Of a DNA stretch of 27,039 nucleotides, positions 1 to 8,530 are shown piece after piece (within the stretch, counting starts at the first letter, position 1; each line of letters begins with the position of its first letter). Source of the DNA: Mycoemilia scoparia (lineage: Eukaryota; Kickxellomycota; Kickxellomycetes; Kickxellales; Kickxellaceae); assembly GCA_027575805.1 (NCBI GenBank), contig JANBPU010000218.1:1-27039 (forward strand), read 5' to 3'. The notes under the pieces were generated by a model that worked only from the letters and a program-made list of their open reading frames with translations, was not told the DNA's origin and ran no database searches. The position numbers and the translations under genes are program-made.

Positions 1-301
1 ATCTTTTTTCTATATTCTTTTATTTTTGAAATAAATACAATCTAACAATAGTTTATAGCTTAAATTTACTCACAATATGATCTTGCATTGATTTATATCC
101 TTTTGGATAGCCAAAAATTATTGTAAAAATTGGAATGTGTTATACAGTTCATTATAGTTGCCCCCCCCCTGCTTTAAGTAATCAAATACTTTGGCAAAAG
201 CTTTTTAAGAAATAAACAAAATTTCCATTGATAATTCTTTTACTAATTTTGTTTAAATTCTTTTGCTAAAAAATACATTTCGATTTGTAAATTAGCTAAT
301 T
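1..301. other. Intergenic, no gene seen
   Basis: AT-rich sequence without a credible open frame. It has a run of nine C at 161-169. Nothing else could be assigned. Confidence 0.5.
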
Positions 302-438
302 GGGAAGATTTCACTAGTAATCAGGTGCGAAATAGACAGGAATGGGTCATTATATTTTGACTTAATCATGAGCTGTTCAATATGAAGTTCCTGGAGACAG
401 ACCCATTTTGCCCAAAGTCTTGTGAAATTTGATCAATT
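302..438 (+). repeat. Inverted-repeat element, family 2, copy 1
   Basis: Both ends form an imperfect terminal inverted repeat: AAGATTTCACTAG on the left, and CTTGTGAAATTTGATC on the right, which reads GATCAAATTTCACAAG in reverse complement. A second inner pair (AATGGGTC near 342, GACCCATT near 400) continues the palindrome. The same layout with about 60-65% identity by eye recurs at 2112-2248, so it is a dispersed repeat and not a chance hairpin. It has no coding capacity. The exact ends and target-site duplication are not clear. Confidence 0.5.
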
Positions 439-486
439 AATTACACAGCGTTAAGAAAATCAGAGAAATGGTGTTTAATAAAACAT

Positions 487-492
487 TTTATT
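487..492 (-). terminator. Poly(A) signal of the small secreted protein gene
   Basis: The plus strand reads TTTATT, which is AATAAA on the minus strand, about 130 bp after the stop codon at 621. It is the only canonical hexamer close behind this gene. Confidence 0.5.
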
Positions 493-620
493 TCAAAAAT
501 ATCTAGGCTTTGATATTCAAGTCACTGCCATCATCAACTAAAAATGGAGTAATATAATAAATCTAACAACACAATAATATATCTAATTAAAGAGAAATTC
601 TAAACTATCTACACGCGAGT

Positions 621-920
621 TTACATGAGATCAGTTGGGTCACAACGAATTTTACCATCACCGTCATTACTACAAACTGGGGTCCAGCCTTCGCATTTCT
701 TCCATTCGATATTGGCATCTCCTCCTCCTCCGTTACAGACATAGTATTCAGCCCCATAGGTACTTTTGCATTGACTCCATCCATCAGATTTTCCTGAACA
801 AGATTCGCGTTTTCTCAAGAGAGGGTTAGCGGCATCAGAAGGTCCTGCAAGTAGTAAGACAAATGCAGTGGTAAAAAACAAAAGGGTAGTTTTGGTGGAT
901 TTTGCAATTCCGAGAATCAT
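621..920 (-). CDS. Small secreted cysteine-rich protein, 99 aa
   Basis: A probable secreted mini-protein with no family I recognise. Residues 7-30 form a basic-then-hydrophobic signal peptide (KSTKTT followed by LLFF...FVLLLAG) with a likely cleavage around SDA-A at 30/31. A short pro-segment then ends in the dibasic site LLRKR at 34-38, as expected for Kex2-type processing in the Golgi. The mature part (39-99) would hold six cysteines at 41, 51, 62, 76, 83 and 93, enough for three disulfides, and a Gly-rich loop at 64-67. It lacks membrane segments. A TATA box lies about 160 bp upstream and an AATAAA about 130 bp downstream, so the gene looks complete and intronless. Candidate roles are effector, antimicrobial peptide or cell-wall peptide. 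The sequence does not distinguish these. Confidence 0.8.
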   Translation of the reverse strand: MILGIAKSTKTTLLFFTTAFVLLLAGPSDAANPLLRKRESCSGKSDGWSQCKSTYGAEYYVCNGGGGDANIEWKKCEGWTPVCSNDGDGKIRCDPTDLM

Positions 921-1080
921 TTTTAGAGAGCGTTGGTGGTTTGTGTATATCTAAAAGGCAGCAGAGTTTTTTGGAAAATCGATAAGTTTGGATAAGAATA
1001 AACGAACTATCTAAGTAAGTAGTTGAGAAAAGTGAATTTGGTTGATAAGTTAGTAGAAACCTTACCAACAACTAACCCAA

Positions 1081-1088
1081 TATTTATA
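1081..1088 (-). promoter_or_regulatory. TATA box of the small secreted protein gene
   Basis: The minus strand reads TATAAATA here, 161-168 bp before the ATG at 920. The same box type occurs ahead of several other genes in the window. Confidence 0.55.
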
Positions 1089-2111
1089 GCTTCTTCCAAG
1101 AGCTGATATACCAATAAAACCATGCTAATTGCGACCATATTTTTCTGTGTGTTTCTTTTCAAAATGTTTCGCCCACACTTTTGCTCTAATTGTTGTTGCT
1201 GTTGTTATATATCCATAATTCTTAATTTAGCTAAACCCCGAGGCCTTATCTCTTTCTCTTCACCCCAAAAAAGCAATACAATTTATCCAAACAGTTTTCC
1301 AAAAATAACGAAAACTCTTAAAGTGTTGCATCCTCAAAGCGGTTTGTTACACGATCTCGTTCTTGGCTCTTTTATCAGCACAAGCATAACATTCTTTTTT
1401 TAAATGCCTTTTGGGGAGAGAGAAACTATGTGTCTATGTTTATGTATCATTAGCGTCATCATCGCCACCATGCATCATAATCGTCCTAAAGAAAACAAGA
1501 TATAGAAAGGGATTTACATAATTATTCACAGTCTCATTTGGATACAAATCATCTAGTTATACATCCCGTTTCTATTTTTACTCTTTATGGGGCTAATTCT
1601 GTTATTTTCTCAATTTATAACATGGTATTATATGTGTGCATCTGTGCGTGTGTGTGGATATGTTTGAGATAAAGCCTAAACAATCAAATGATTGACTATA
1701 GAGACACAACAGCCACACATCTCACAAGATCAATTGGTTGACTGACTGACTGACCACCTCCTCAAAAGAATACTGTGTGTGGCGCAAAGATGTATTCAAT
1801 TAAGCCACACATGCCCATACATTGTTGTGGGGATGATTTGTGGCTGTGGTCTTGGATGTTTGCTAATGCCAATTTGAAACTCAAGCAGATGTTTCTTTGG
1901 GAATTTTAGTTTGTGGCTAGAGCCATTACCGATTAGTTTCTTTTAACAAACAAACCCTCGTGTAGTATAATCAATCACATGGGTTATCATTATTAACTTA
2001 ATACCATTATTATTTTATTATAGCATTCATTCAAGAGTATGTAATATATTGCAAAAAGCAAATTTATATCAAAAAGGTTTTTTAAGCAGCTGCTTATCTT
2101 TTGTTGGATTT
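1089..2111. other. Intergenic, no gene supported
   Basis: About 1 kb between the TATA box of the secreted-protein gene and the family 2 repeat at 2112. Open frames here are short, rich in F, C and I, and look random. There is a GACT tetranucleotide run around 1736-1752. No RNA gene was recognised. Confidence 0.5.
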
Positions 2112-2248
2112 GGCAAGATTTCACAAGTGGTAGAATCTATGGTAGGCAGAAAAAGGCCCACGTGTTTTGATCCAATAGTCAGCAATTTTATATGCAACCT
2201 CCTGTGGACCAATTTTGCTCAAAGCCTTGTGAACTTTAACAGATTTGA
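2112..2248 (+). repeat. Inverted-repeat element, family 2, copy 2
   Basis: Related to 302-438 in the same orientation. Shared landmarks are AAGATTTCAC at the left end, a TTTTGA in the middle, and ATTTTGC-CAAAG-CTTGTGAA at the right end, at nearly the same spacing (about 112-114 bp between the outer motifs). The left end (AAGATTTCACAAG) is the inverted match of the right end (CTTGTGAACTTT). Family 1 MITE copy A starts 17 bp further on, so the two elements are nested or adjacent. Confidence 0.5.
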
Positions 2249-2265
2249 TAACTTTTTACTCTCTA

Positions 2266-2371
2266 TATGGGAAATTATTTTTGAAGGGTTAGTCATTCAT
2301 TTGGCTGTGATTGCCCCTATAATCATTGGCAGCCACCAAAAGGAGTCACCCTTCATAAATTATTACACATG
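2266..2371 (-). mobile_element. TA-targeting MITE, family 1, copy A (shortened)
   Basis: The 106 bp element has the family's inverted ends: TATGGGAAATTATTTTTGAA on the left, and a diverged TTCATAAATTATTACACATG on the right. It lies in the opposite orientation to copies B, C and E, and has lost about 13 bp of the inner part (the section reading GGATGTCCAG in other copies is mostly missing). A TA precedes it at 2264-2265. The right-hand flank has mutated away from TA. It sits about 240 bp downstream of the F-box gene's stop codon. Confidence 0.8.
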
Positions 2372-2607
2372 TTCGTCTAATAAACAAAAAATCAAATTAT
2401 TAAGAGGGCCATCAAGACATACATGTTTTGGTAAGCAACAGCAAGTTAAGGATGGGTTAGGGTTAAAGGGTTTACTCAACAGTACAAGTAATTGAAGTAA
2501 AATTGCCAATAAAATGTGCTATTCTAGCTTTGAGTATTATAAACAATAATTTCCATTACACAACCAATAGCAAAAATAATATATAAAGAAGAAGTGGCAC
2601 CTAGGAA
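2372..2607. other. 3' flank of the F-box gene
   Basis: AT-rich sequence between MITE copy A and the F-box gene. No gene is visible. It presumably contains the 3' UTR of the minus-strand F-box gene. A GGGTTAGGGTT motif at about 2453-2465 is too short to call telomeric. Confidence 0.4.
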
Positions 2608-3932
2608 CTAGTTAAGGTCAGTTTTTCCCACAGCATCATACATTAAAAATACAACATCAGGAAATCTAATCCTAAGTCCTGGTATATACGGTTTATTATG
2701 TTCCTCAATTTTGACAATCTTGACATTTGGAAACAGTCCAATAAATTTGGCAACATGAACAATATAAGCACCATACATCTTCTTTATCGTGAGCACAACA
2801 ACATTCGGTATCGATGCAACTTGACTCTTGACCACCGAATCAATATCTGAAAGGGTATCCATTGTTACCGAAAGTCTTTCAAGCAATGGAAATTGTCGAA
2901 ATAAATACAGTGATCGTGGTGTCAACTTCATGAAAGAAAATTCGATTGATCTTATGTTGGTTAATCCAACATTTATTACATTAGCCGGAGATAAGCTGCA
3001 ACTACCATCCTCATCAATATCACTGCCGTTGATGTCATTGCTATTGTTATTATTGGAAGGTTTAACACCAAAATTGCTATTAAAATAGCAATCACAATTC
3101 TTCGTTTCAATAAAAGGCCCACCAGGTAAACAAAACTGCAACATCTTGAGTTTAGTCATTTTCGAGCTCTCTAAAAGTTTTTGAAGTACAAAAATAGACT
3201 TTCCTCCTATAATATTAGCAGGAGAATCACGAATTCGAATGAACAGCGTCTCCAAATTTTTGCAGCCCAGTTCAACACATTCAAGAATGAAGTGGTTAAA
3301 CAGCGGGATACAAAGTCTCGTCAAATTCCTCAGCCCCACAACCATTACCCCAATCGACTTATAAAGTATTTTTTTGGTTTCTGATTCTTCATCTCTTGGA
3401 ACAAACGACCGATCAATGTTCAACTCAAATGATTCCAAATTGGGAAAATGCCTTCCCAGTCCTTGTCTGATATCATTCAGCTCTATCTTGCTATATCTTT
3501 TAAGCCTTGGAATGTCAAGCTCAAGTGTTTTTAATTTTGGAAACACCCTGTCACTAAAAGGTCTCATATTCACACCACCGCTACTGGCCATGGCTGAGGT
3601 GACAGTAAAAGTGTTTGCGAACAAAAAATCAAATATCTTTAGATCATCCCGTCCACTTCCACAAAAGCAAAGCCCCAAATGCTCCAACTCGCTGAAATAT
3701 TCCAAAAGAAACAGCAATGACAACGGCGACATTTGTTGATACTGTTCAATCTCTAAGTTTAATCTCTTCAATCCTCTAAATCTCTGCTGCTCCACTTCCT
3801 TTCCTTCCTGTGGTCTACTAATTATTTCGCCAAATGTATCTAATTTTCGTATCTGCAATGTCAAGCTTTCTATTTTTGAATGATTTTGTATCCCTAACAA
3901 TCCTTTAATATTATAGCCACCACTATCACTAC

Positions 3933-3966
<34 letters not shown>

Positions 3967-4347
3967 GTATTTAAGCCCCACAATAATTTCTTTCAAATTC
4001 GGATATACTCTCCAAATCTTTTTGATTTGCTTATAATCGGAAAAAACAGGATATCCTGGAAAACTCGCAATAATAATCGTCCTAGTCGATACACAATAAT
4101 GATCCAGATCAACAATATTATTAAACGAAGAGTAATTGGGTTTTACAAGTACACCGCCACCAGATGATGTTGATGATGTTGATGATGATGATGGCCATAT
4201 GTTGGTGATAATTTTGGATTTATATGATTCTACTATTGTTTTCCATTCCGGTGTTAAGTCGGAAAGATGGTTTAGAGTGGCAAGGTCGGTGTGGCGGTGG
4301 AGGTAACCACATATTTGGGATTTTAGTTCTGGTGGTAAATTGTTCAT
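2608..4347 (-). CDS. F-box / leucine-rich-repeat-like protein, 579 aa
   Basis: The N-terminus (residues 4-45) reads LPPELKSQICGYL, then TDLATLNHLSDLTPEWKTIV, the pattern of a degenerate F-box, the motif that binds Skp1 in SCF ubiquitin ligases. Residues from about 110 to 570 carry irregular leucine-rich repeats of the kind seen after fungal F-boxes, such as LKRLNLEIE, FPKLKTLELDI, FPNLESFELNI, NLETLFIRI, LLERLSVTM and FPNVKIVKIEE. The likely role is therefore substrate recognition for ubiquitination. The substrate is unknown. Low-complexity inserts break the repeats: a serine tract near residues 53-63, a run of 12 aspartates, and an Asn/Asp/Ser tract near 440-460. The frame is open and intronless from an ATG, with a TATA box about 260 bp upstream. 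The CDS is sure; the F-box call is probable. Confidence 0.85.
3934..3966. repeat. ATC trinucleotide microsatellite inside the F-box gene
   Basis: Eleven tandem ATC units on the plus strand are read as GAT on the coding minus strand, giving most of the poly-aspartate run. Its length is likely to vary between strains without shifting the frame. Confidence 0.9.
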
Positions 4348-4601
4348 TGGATATAAGATGGAGATGGAGATGGAGATGTTAAAATGGTGTTGTAAAAATA
4401 CAGTAGTTAACTAGGGAGAGAAGGAGGGAGTGGGTGAGTGTTTACAAGTACAGAAGATGGATTCGTAATGCCTCCTCTTTTTTGTTAGATGCAAGAAAGA
4501 GAGCACGCAACAGGTTTATGAAATAATAAAAGAAAGAGAACAAAAGATTATGGGGAAACATGTTTACAATAAATTCATAAAATATTGAATGACAGGCCTA
4601 G

Positions 4602-4609
4602 TATTTATA
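4602..4609 (-). promoter_or_regulatory. TATA box of the F-box gene
   Basis: The minus strand reads TATAAATA, about 255-262 bp before the ATG at 4347. It is the nearest good box upstream. Confidence 0.45.
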
Positions 4610-5241
4610 ATTTACCGAATTGATTGTTTTTATAAATTCTTCATGTTTTAGTGGCCATAAAATATGAAATTACGCGCATGCTAATAAAAATGGCAGTGCC
4701 AATTTTGCAATAGTTTAATTTCTAGACCTTTAACGTCTGCAAATTTCTTTAGCTTTGCATGCATCAAGGATCTCATTGTTTTGTTATATTCCCTCAAGCC
4801 AAATTTATAACATATTTAATATCTCATAAACCAAGCCAAAGCTATTAGATAATAATCTTTACAATATCCGATGATAGCAAATAAAAGACTTTCCCATTCC
4901 AAAAGCAGAGTAATAACACAGACATTTATTATGAATTCAAAGTCACTACTAATGGTCACACCCCGTCCCCATACACAAGCCAATTGGTGGTGGAGATGAC
5001 CAATAAATATCACAAAAAGTGACAATCCATTGACTGGTATATAATACTTTACAACTGTTGGTGTAACTCAGTTTGGGGAAGACGGTCACTAATAATTCGT
5101 TAAAGAAAGCTTGATGTTATAGTAATGGCGGTGTGTGTGTGTGTTACTTAATAATCCCTCACAACCAAGTCCCACTACTTTTTTTCACTGTGCAAGATAA
5201 AAAAATAGGCGCCAATATTAGCGCAATCTATATTAAACAGC
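4610..5241. other. Divergent intergenic region, no gene seen
   Basis: Spacer between the minus-strand F-box gene and the plus-strand 123-residue gene. The one longer open frame (minus, around 4816-5025) has no coding character. A short GT run is at about 5130-5144. Confidence 0.45.
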
Positions 5242-5247
5242 TATAAA
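5242..5247 (+). promoter_or_regulatory. TATA box of the 123-residue gene
   Basis: TATAAA lies 128 bp before the ATG at 5370 and is followed by a CT-rich leader. A start site about 30 bp after the box would lie past the ATG at 5257. This favours the frame starting at 5370 over the overlapping longer one. Confidence 0.5.
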
Positions 5248-5369
5248 CCCATATATATGCGTATCCACAGTACTATTCTGTTCATATCTGTCTATCTATC
5301 TAACACTCTTCTTTCTTTTATATACATTTCGATTTTATACCTACTGTCACTTATACAATACCCACAAAC

Positions 5370-5741
5370 ATGCCAATGCTTTATCAGGTCAATGTTTGTG
5401 ACCACCGCTGTCCACAACAATCCAAACTGTTCACACTCGAATGCGATCAGGAACTTGTGGCTTTCAGTACCGGTTACCAGGCACAGTTTTACAAAGCCAA
5501 TGAATCACCCTCCACAAGCAGTCACAGCTATATTTTCCCGGATCAAGATATTAACGGTGTCCCATATACCTATTACATTAAGATTGGAAATAACCCAAAG
5601 GGTCTTAGCAAGAGTTGGCTGCCTTCCCATATACTTGAGACTTTGGTTGATAGAACCGAAAAAGTCAGTATTGGTATAGATAAAGAGAGTGGCAAAATCA
5701 GGTTTATTATACAACTTCGTCAATCTATTTCTAAGCTTTGA
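5370..5741 (+). CDS. Unrecognised small protein, 123 aa
   Basis: No family was recognised. The protein is hydrophilic and mixed in composition, without signal peptide, membrane segment or low-complexity tract. Three cysteines cluster near the N-terminus (10, 14, 25). The C-terminal third, with VSIGIDKESGKIRFIIQL, looks like alternating beta strands. The ATG sits in the context CAAACATG with A at -3 and is the first ATG expected after the start site implied by the TATA box at 5242. An overlapping frame at 5257-5679 has a hydrophobic, random-looking product, and I prefer this one. MITE copy B begins 87 bp after the stop. Whether the protein is conserved elsewhere is unknown. Confidence 0.55.
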   Translation: MPMLYQVNVCDHRCPQQSKLFTLECDQELVAFSTGYQAQFYKANESPSTSSHSYIFPDQDINGVPYTYYIKIGNNPKGLSKSWLPSHILETLVDRTEKVSIGIDKESGKIRFIIQLRQSISKL

Positions 5742-5827
5742 ATAAGCCCCCCCCCAGACCTTGTTTTATCATTGTCATCGCATCTCTGTGTGAATCCGAT
5801 TTTTCTGTATTATATTATATAAATATA

Positions 5828-5946
5828 TATGGGCAATAATTTTTGAAGGGTAAATTTTGGTGACCACTGATTATAGAGGAAATCACAGCCAAACGGATGT
5901 CCAGCTGTACTAGTGAACTTTCACCCTTCAAAAATTACCACCCATA
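5828..5946 (+). mobile_element. TA-targeting MITE, family 1, copy B
   Basis: The 119 bp non-coding element has inverted ends: TATGGGCAATAATTTTTGAA on the left, and TTCAAAAATTACCACCCATA on the right. The asymmetric core has TTTTGGTGACCA, then GATTATAG, CACAGCCAAA, GGATGTCCAG and ACTAGTGAAC. By eye it is about 85% identical to copies C and D. TA precedes it at 5826-5827. The right flank reads TG. Confidence 0.9.
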
Positions 5947-6238
5947 TGGTTAAAATGTTTTTGTAAAAGAAACAGGAGTCATAAGAATACCCATTCAATT
6001 TGGCCATTCTTCTTTTGGCCAATACTTTCTTCGCCCTCCTTCAATCCATCCATCCAACTCCAAAAGGAATATTCTAGGAGATCGCCCTTTACATCGGATA
6101 ACCAAAAGTGTTCTGTCCAAATTTTAGATTTTCCTGAAAAATAAAAATGTTTCCAATCAAAATTCTCAAAACCGTTTAAACTTGTTTAAATATGGCTAAT
6201 AATTAAAAAAAATTGTAGCAAAACTAAAAAATATACAC

Positions 6239-6259
6239 AAATATGTCTTTACATGCAAA
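6239..6259 (+). promoter_or_regulatory. Conserved upstream element of the four-cysteine gene
   Basis: AAATATG, then CTTT, then CATGCAAA is kept almost unchanged between this position and 7591-7611 ahead of the decayed copy, while surrounding sequence has drifted more. It lies 171-191 bp before the ATG and may be a transcription-factor site. No factor can be named. Confidence 0.35.
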
Positions 6260-6329
6260 CCATGAAACTTCAGATTGTTACGAAGTTTAAAAATTGTTAT
6301 CTCTATGATTTTCCAAAATAAAAATAGGC

Positions 6330-6336
6330 TATAAAA
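6330..6336 (+). promoter_or_regulatory. TATA box of the four-cysteine gene
   Basis: TATAAAA within GGCTATAAAAGG, 100 bp before the ATG, is followed by a C/A-rich leader (CACATCC, CACCCACATCCACG) that is shared with the duplicated copy. Confidence 0.7.
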
Positions 6337-6429
6337 GGCTGTACATCCTCAAACTTTACATAGAATCACCACCACTCCTTCTACACACTGGCACATCCGC
6401 ACACCCACATCCACGCAAAGGCACAAAAG

Positions 6430-7185
6430 ATGTCTCAAAGATCTCAGCCTCCTCCTTCCATGACTCCTGGTCCAACTAAATCCCAAATCGATGAAATCTT
6501 TCTGTTTCTTTCAGAAAATGGTTGCGATACCTTTGAGCTCACTCAACAAGAGCGTGACAATATTGACCCAAGCAACTTTGGTAAAAGCATGAGGTACATC
6601 ATTAAACAGTGGTGTGCTGCCCATGCCAATGAAATACAGCCAGGCCAATTTTCTGGCAACCGCAAGATGACTAGGTATTGTCCAGCTTGTGAAAAAAATG
6701 TTGAGTTTCGTGAAAGATTTGACCAGCCAGGCAATTTCTTTGATAAGACAAATTCAATGCTGAGAAATATTGATGATGTTTTGGATGGGAAAATTGCAAA
6801 GCCCGAAGATCCAGAAGATTTTCAACAGGCTTATGAACGTTGCTTTGTGGCAACTTCCAATATGAGATTAATTGGTGTGGAGATTAAAAAAAATGGTGGA
6901 AAACTCTGTGCAGACTGTTATGAAGACTATGTTGTGTCATTTTTGGAGGAACTAGTTAAATGTGTTCCACAATTTGCTATTGTTAGAGACTATGATGTTA
7001 ACTTGCTTGAATATGATGATCCAGCACCGGATACTGAAGACAACAACTCAGATGTTGACTTTCTTGAATATGAAGAACAGGCACTGAACTTTAGTGTGCC
7101 ACAACTTAATCATCGCAAGGGCAATTACAGAAGGAATGCTGGTGGAAATGGAAATGGAAATGGAAATGGAAACAGAAGACATTGA
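6430..7185 (+). CDS. Unrecognised four-cysteine (putative zinc-binding) protein, 251 aa
   Basis: I do not recognise a named family. After a Pro/Ser/Gln-rich start, residues 16-60 look alpha-helical (SQIDEIFLFLSENGCDTFEL). Two CxxC pairs follow, CPAC at 84-87 in RYCPACEKN and CADC at 160-163 in KLCADCYEDY. Together they could bind one zinc ion, a split arrangement with a helical insert of about 70 residues. An acidic segment (about 186-220) contains LLEYDD and FLEYEE. The tail is basic and Gly/Asn-rich (HRKGNYRRNAGG, then GN repeats, ending NRRH), encoded by a GGAAAT hexanucleotide run at about 7144-7170. There is no signal peptide or membrane segment, so it is intracellular and perhaps nucleic-acid binding (inference). 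A decayed tandem copy follows downstream. Confidence 0.85.
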   Translation: MSQRSQPPPSMTPGPTKSQIDEIFLFLSENGCDTFELTQQERDNIDPSNFGKSMRYIIKQWCAAHANEIQPGQFSGNRKMTRYCPACEKNVEFRERFDQPGNFFDKTNSMLRNIDDVLDGKIAKPEDPEDFQQAYERCFVATSNMRLIGVEIKKNGGKLCADCYEDYVVSFLEELVKCVPQFAIVRDYDVNLLEYDDPAPDTEDNNSDVDFLEYEEQALNFSVPQLNHRKGNYRRNAGGNGNGNGNGNRRH

Positions 7186-7242
7186 TTTGCATAACCAAAG
7201 TCTTGAACTTTACCTTTGCCGTTTTCTTCTTTTTTGTTTCTA

Positions 7243-7248
7243 AATAAA
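7243..7248 (+). terminator. Poly(A) signal of the four-cysteine gene
   Basis: AATAAA lies 58 bp after the stop and is conserved at the matching place (8525-8530) behind the decayed copy. Confidence 0.7.
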
Positions 7249-7313
7249 AAAACACATATCCACCTAAACTTTCAATGCTTTATAAATGTCAATAAGTTAG
7301 AAATTTAGTAGTA

Positions 7314-7431
7314 TATGGAACATAATTTTTGAGGGGTAAATTTTGGTGACCAGTGATTATAGGGGCAACAAAGCCAAGTGGATGTCCGGTTTTACTAGTA
7401 AACTTTCACCCTTCAAAAATTATTGCCCATA
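7314..7431 (+). mobile_element. TA-targeting MITE, family 1, copy C
   Basis: The 118 bp element lies in the same orientation as copy B. The left end is TATGGAACATAATTTTTGAG and the right end is TTCAAAAATTATTGCCCATA. The core is complete (TTTTGGTGACCA, TTATAGGGGCAA, GGATGTCC, TTTTACTAGTAAAC). It is preceded by TA at 7312-7313. It sits about 65 bp past the poly(A) signal of the four-cysteine gene, exactly between the two tandem gene copies. Confidence 0.9.
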
Positions 7432-7683
7432 TTTAAAATTTATTATTTTTGATTGTTTTAAAAAATGAAATGTAGAAAACAAAAATTTTCAAAACTGTTT
7501 CAAAACAATATCTTCAAAAACTTGTACATGATATACTACGGCAAAGCAATTGATTACAAAAAAATTGTAATAACCCTAAAAATTTCAAAGAAATATGGCT
7601 TTTCATGCAAATCTTGATACTACAAAATTATTACAAAGTTTAAATTTTGCTGCCTCTGTGGCTACTCAAGACAGAGAATAGTC

Positions 7684-7690
7684 TATAAAA
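7684..7690 (+). promoter_or_regulatory. TATA box ahead of the decayed copy
   Basis: TATAAAA lies 106 bp before the ATG at 7790, matching the box at 6330 in the intact copy. The promoter of the decayed gene may still be active. Confidence 0.5.
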
Positions 7691-7789
7691 GATAATGCAC
7701 TCCCAGGCTTTATATAGAAGTGCCATTCCTCCTTCTACCCATTCACCTCCACAGTCATCTGCACCCACACCCACACAAAGACGCAAAAG

Positions 7790-8477
7790 ATGTCTCAAAG
7801 ATATCAACCTCCTCCTACCATGACTTCTAGTCTAAGCAACACCCAAATCAATGAAATCATTTCACTTTTGTTAGAATATGGTTTTACTACATTCAAGCTT
7901 ACTGAGCAAGAGTGTAGGCTTATTGACCCAGAAAATTTTGGTGGAAGTATGTGGGGCATCTTTAAATACAGATGTGATGTCTATAATAATGCAATGCAGT
8001 CACGCTCAATTTCCAAAAACAGTGGTGGTGGTGATAAGGTTCATTATCATCCAACTTCTGAAGAAATTGCTGAATTTCGTGATAGGTACAACCAGGTTGT
8101 TAATTTCTTTGGCAAATAAATTTATTTGTGAAAGAAATCGATCGGGTTTTAGAAGAGATGATCCCACAGCCTCGAAATTCTGATGTTCAGCGAGCTTAGT
8201 GTGATTGTCTTTGGGCAGTTTGTAAGATGCAAAACATTGAAGGGAAAGCGTGTGACAATGATGATGCACATTTTTATGAGTATCGTATGATCTATGTTGT
8301 GGCATATTTGGAGGGATTTGTCGAATGTATTGCAAATTTAATGTTGTTGTTATAGGCAACCACCTCAAGCTGCTAGAATACTAAGTTCCAGTGCCAACTG
8401 CCAGTAAGCCTTAACCATAATGTCACATGCGGAGACACAGAAGGAATGCTGATGGAAGTGTGAATGAAAGAAAATGA
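7790..8477 (+). pseudogene. Decayed tandem copy of the four-cysteine gene
   Basis: The first 109 codons (7790-8119) parallel the intact gene: it starts MSQRYQPPP, has QINEIISLLLEYGFTTFKL, and ends in a match to the FDQPGNFF region, after which a TAA at 8117-8119 stops it. Homology continues beyond the stop in broken frames. For example, a stretch reading AYLEGFVEC matches SFLEELVKC of the intact protein, and the 3' end keeps GAAGGAATGCTG before the TGA at 8475-8477. Both metal-binding pairs are gone: CPAC has become HPTS and the CADC region reads CDNDD. Loss of the motif, the early stop and the frameshifts make this a pseudogene. A short 109-residue product could still be made, because the TATA box and poly(A) signal persist. 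Confidence 0.8.
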
Positions 8478-8524
8478 TTTGGATGACCAAAGTTTTGAAC
8501 TTTACCATTGCTATTTTCTTTTTA

Positions 8525-8530
8525 AATAAA
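8525..8530 (+). terminator. Poly(A) signal of the decayed copy
   Basis: AATAAA in the sequence TAAATAAAAACACATATGCAC is the counterpart of 7243-7248. Confidence 0.55.

Noticed and set aside
1122..1403. Open plus-strand frame with a Cys run
   Set aside because: It comes from a TTGTTGCTG simple repeat in AT-rich spacer. No promoter or family support.
2453..2470. Telomere-like GGGTTAGGGTTAAAGGG
   Set aside because: Fewer than three units and no neighbouring repeats. Likely chance.
2049..2495. Open plus-strand frame of 148 codons
   Set aside because: It runs through family 2 copy 2 and MITE copy A, which are non-coding repeats, and its product has no coding-like composition.
5257..5679. 140-codon frame overlapping the 123-residue gene
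   Set aside because: Its ATG lies before the start site implied by the TATA box at 5242, and its product looks random. The frame at 5370 is preferred.
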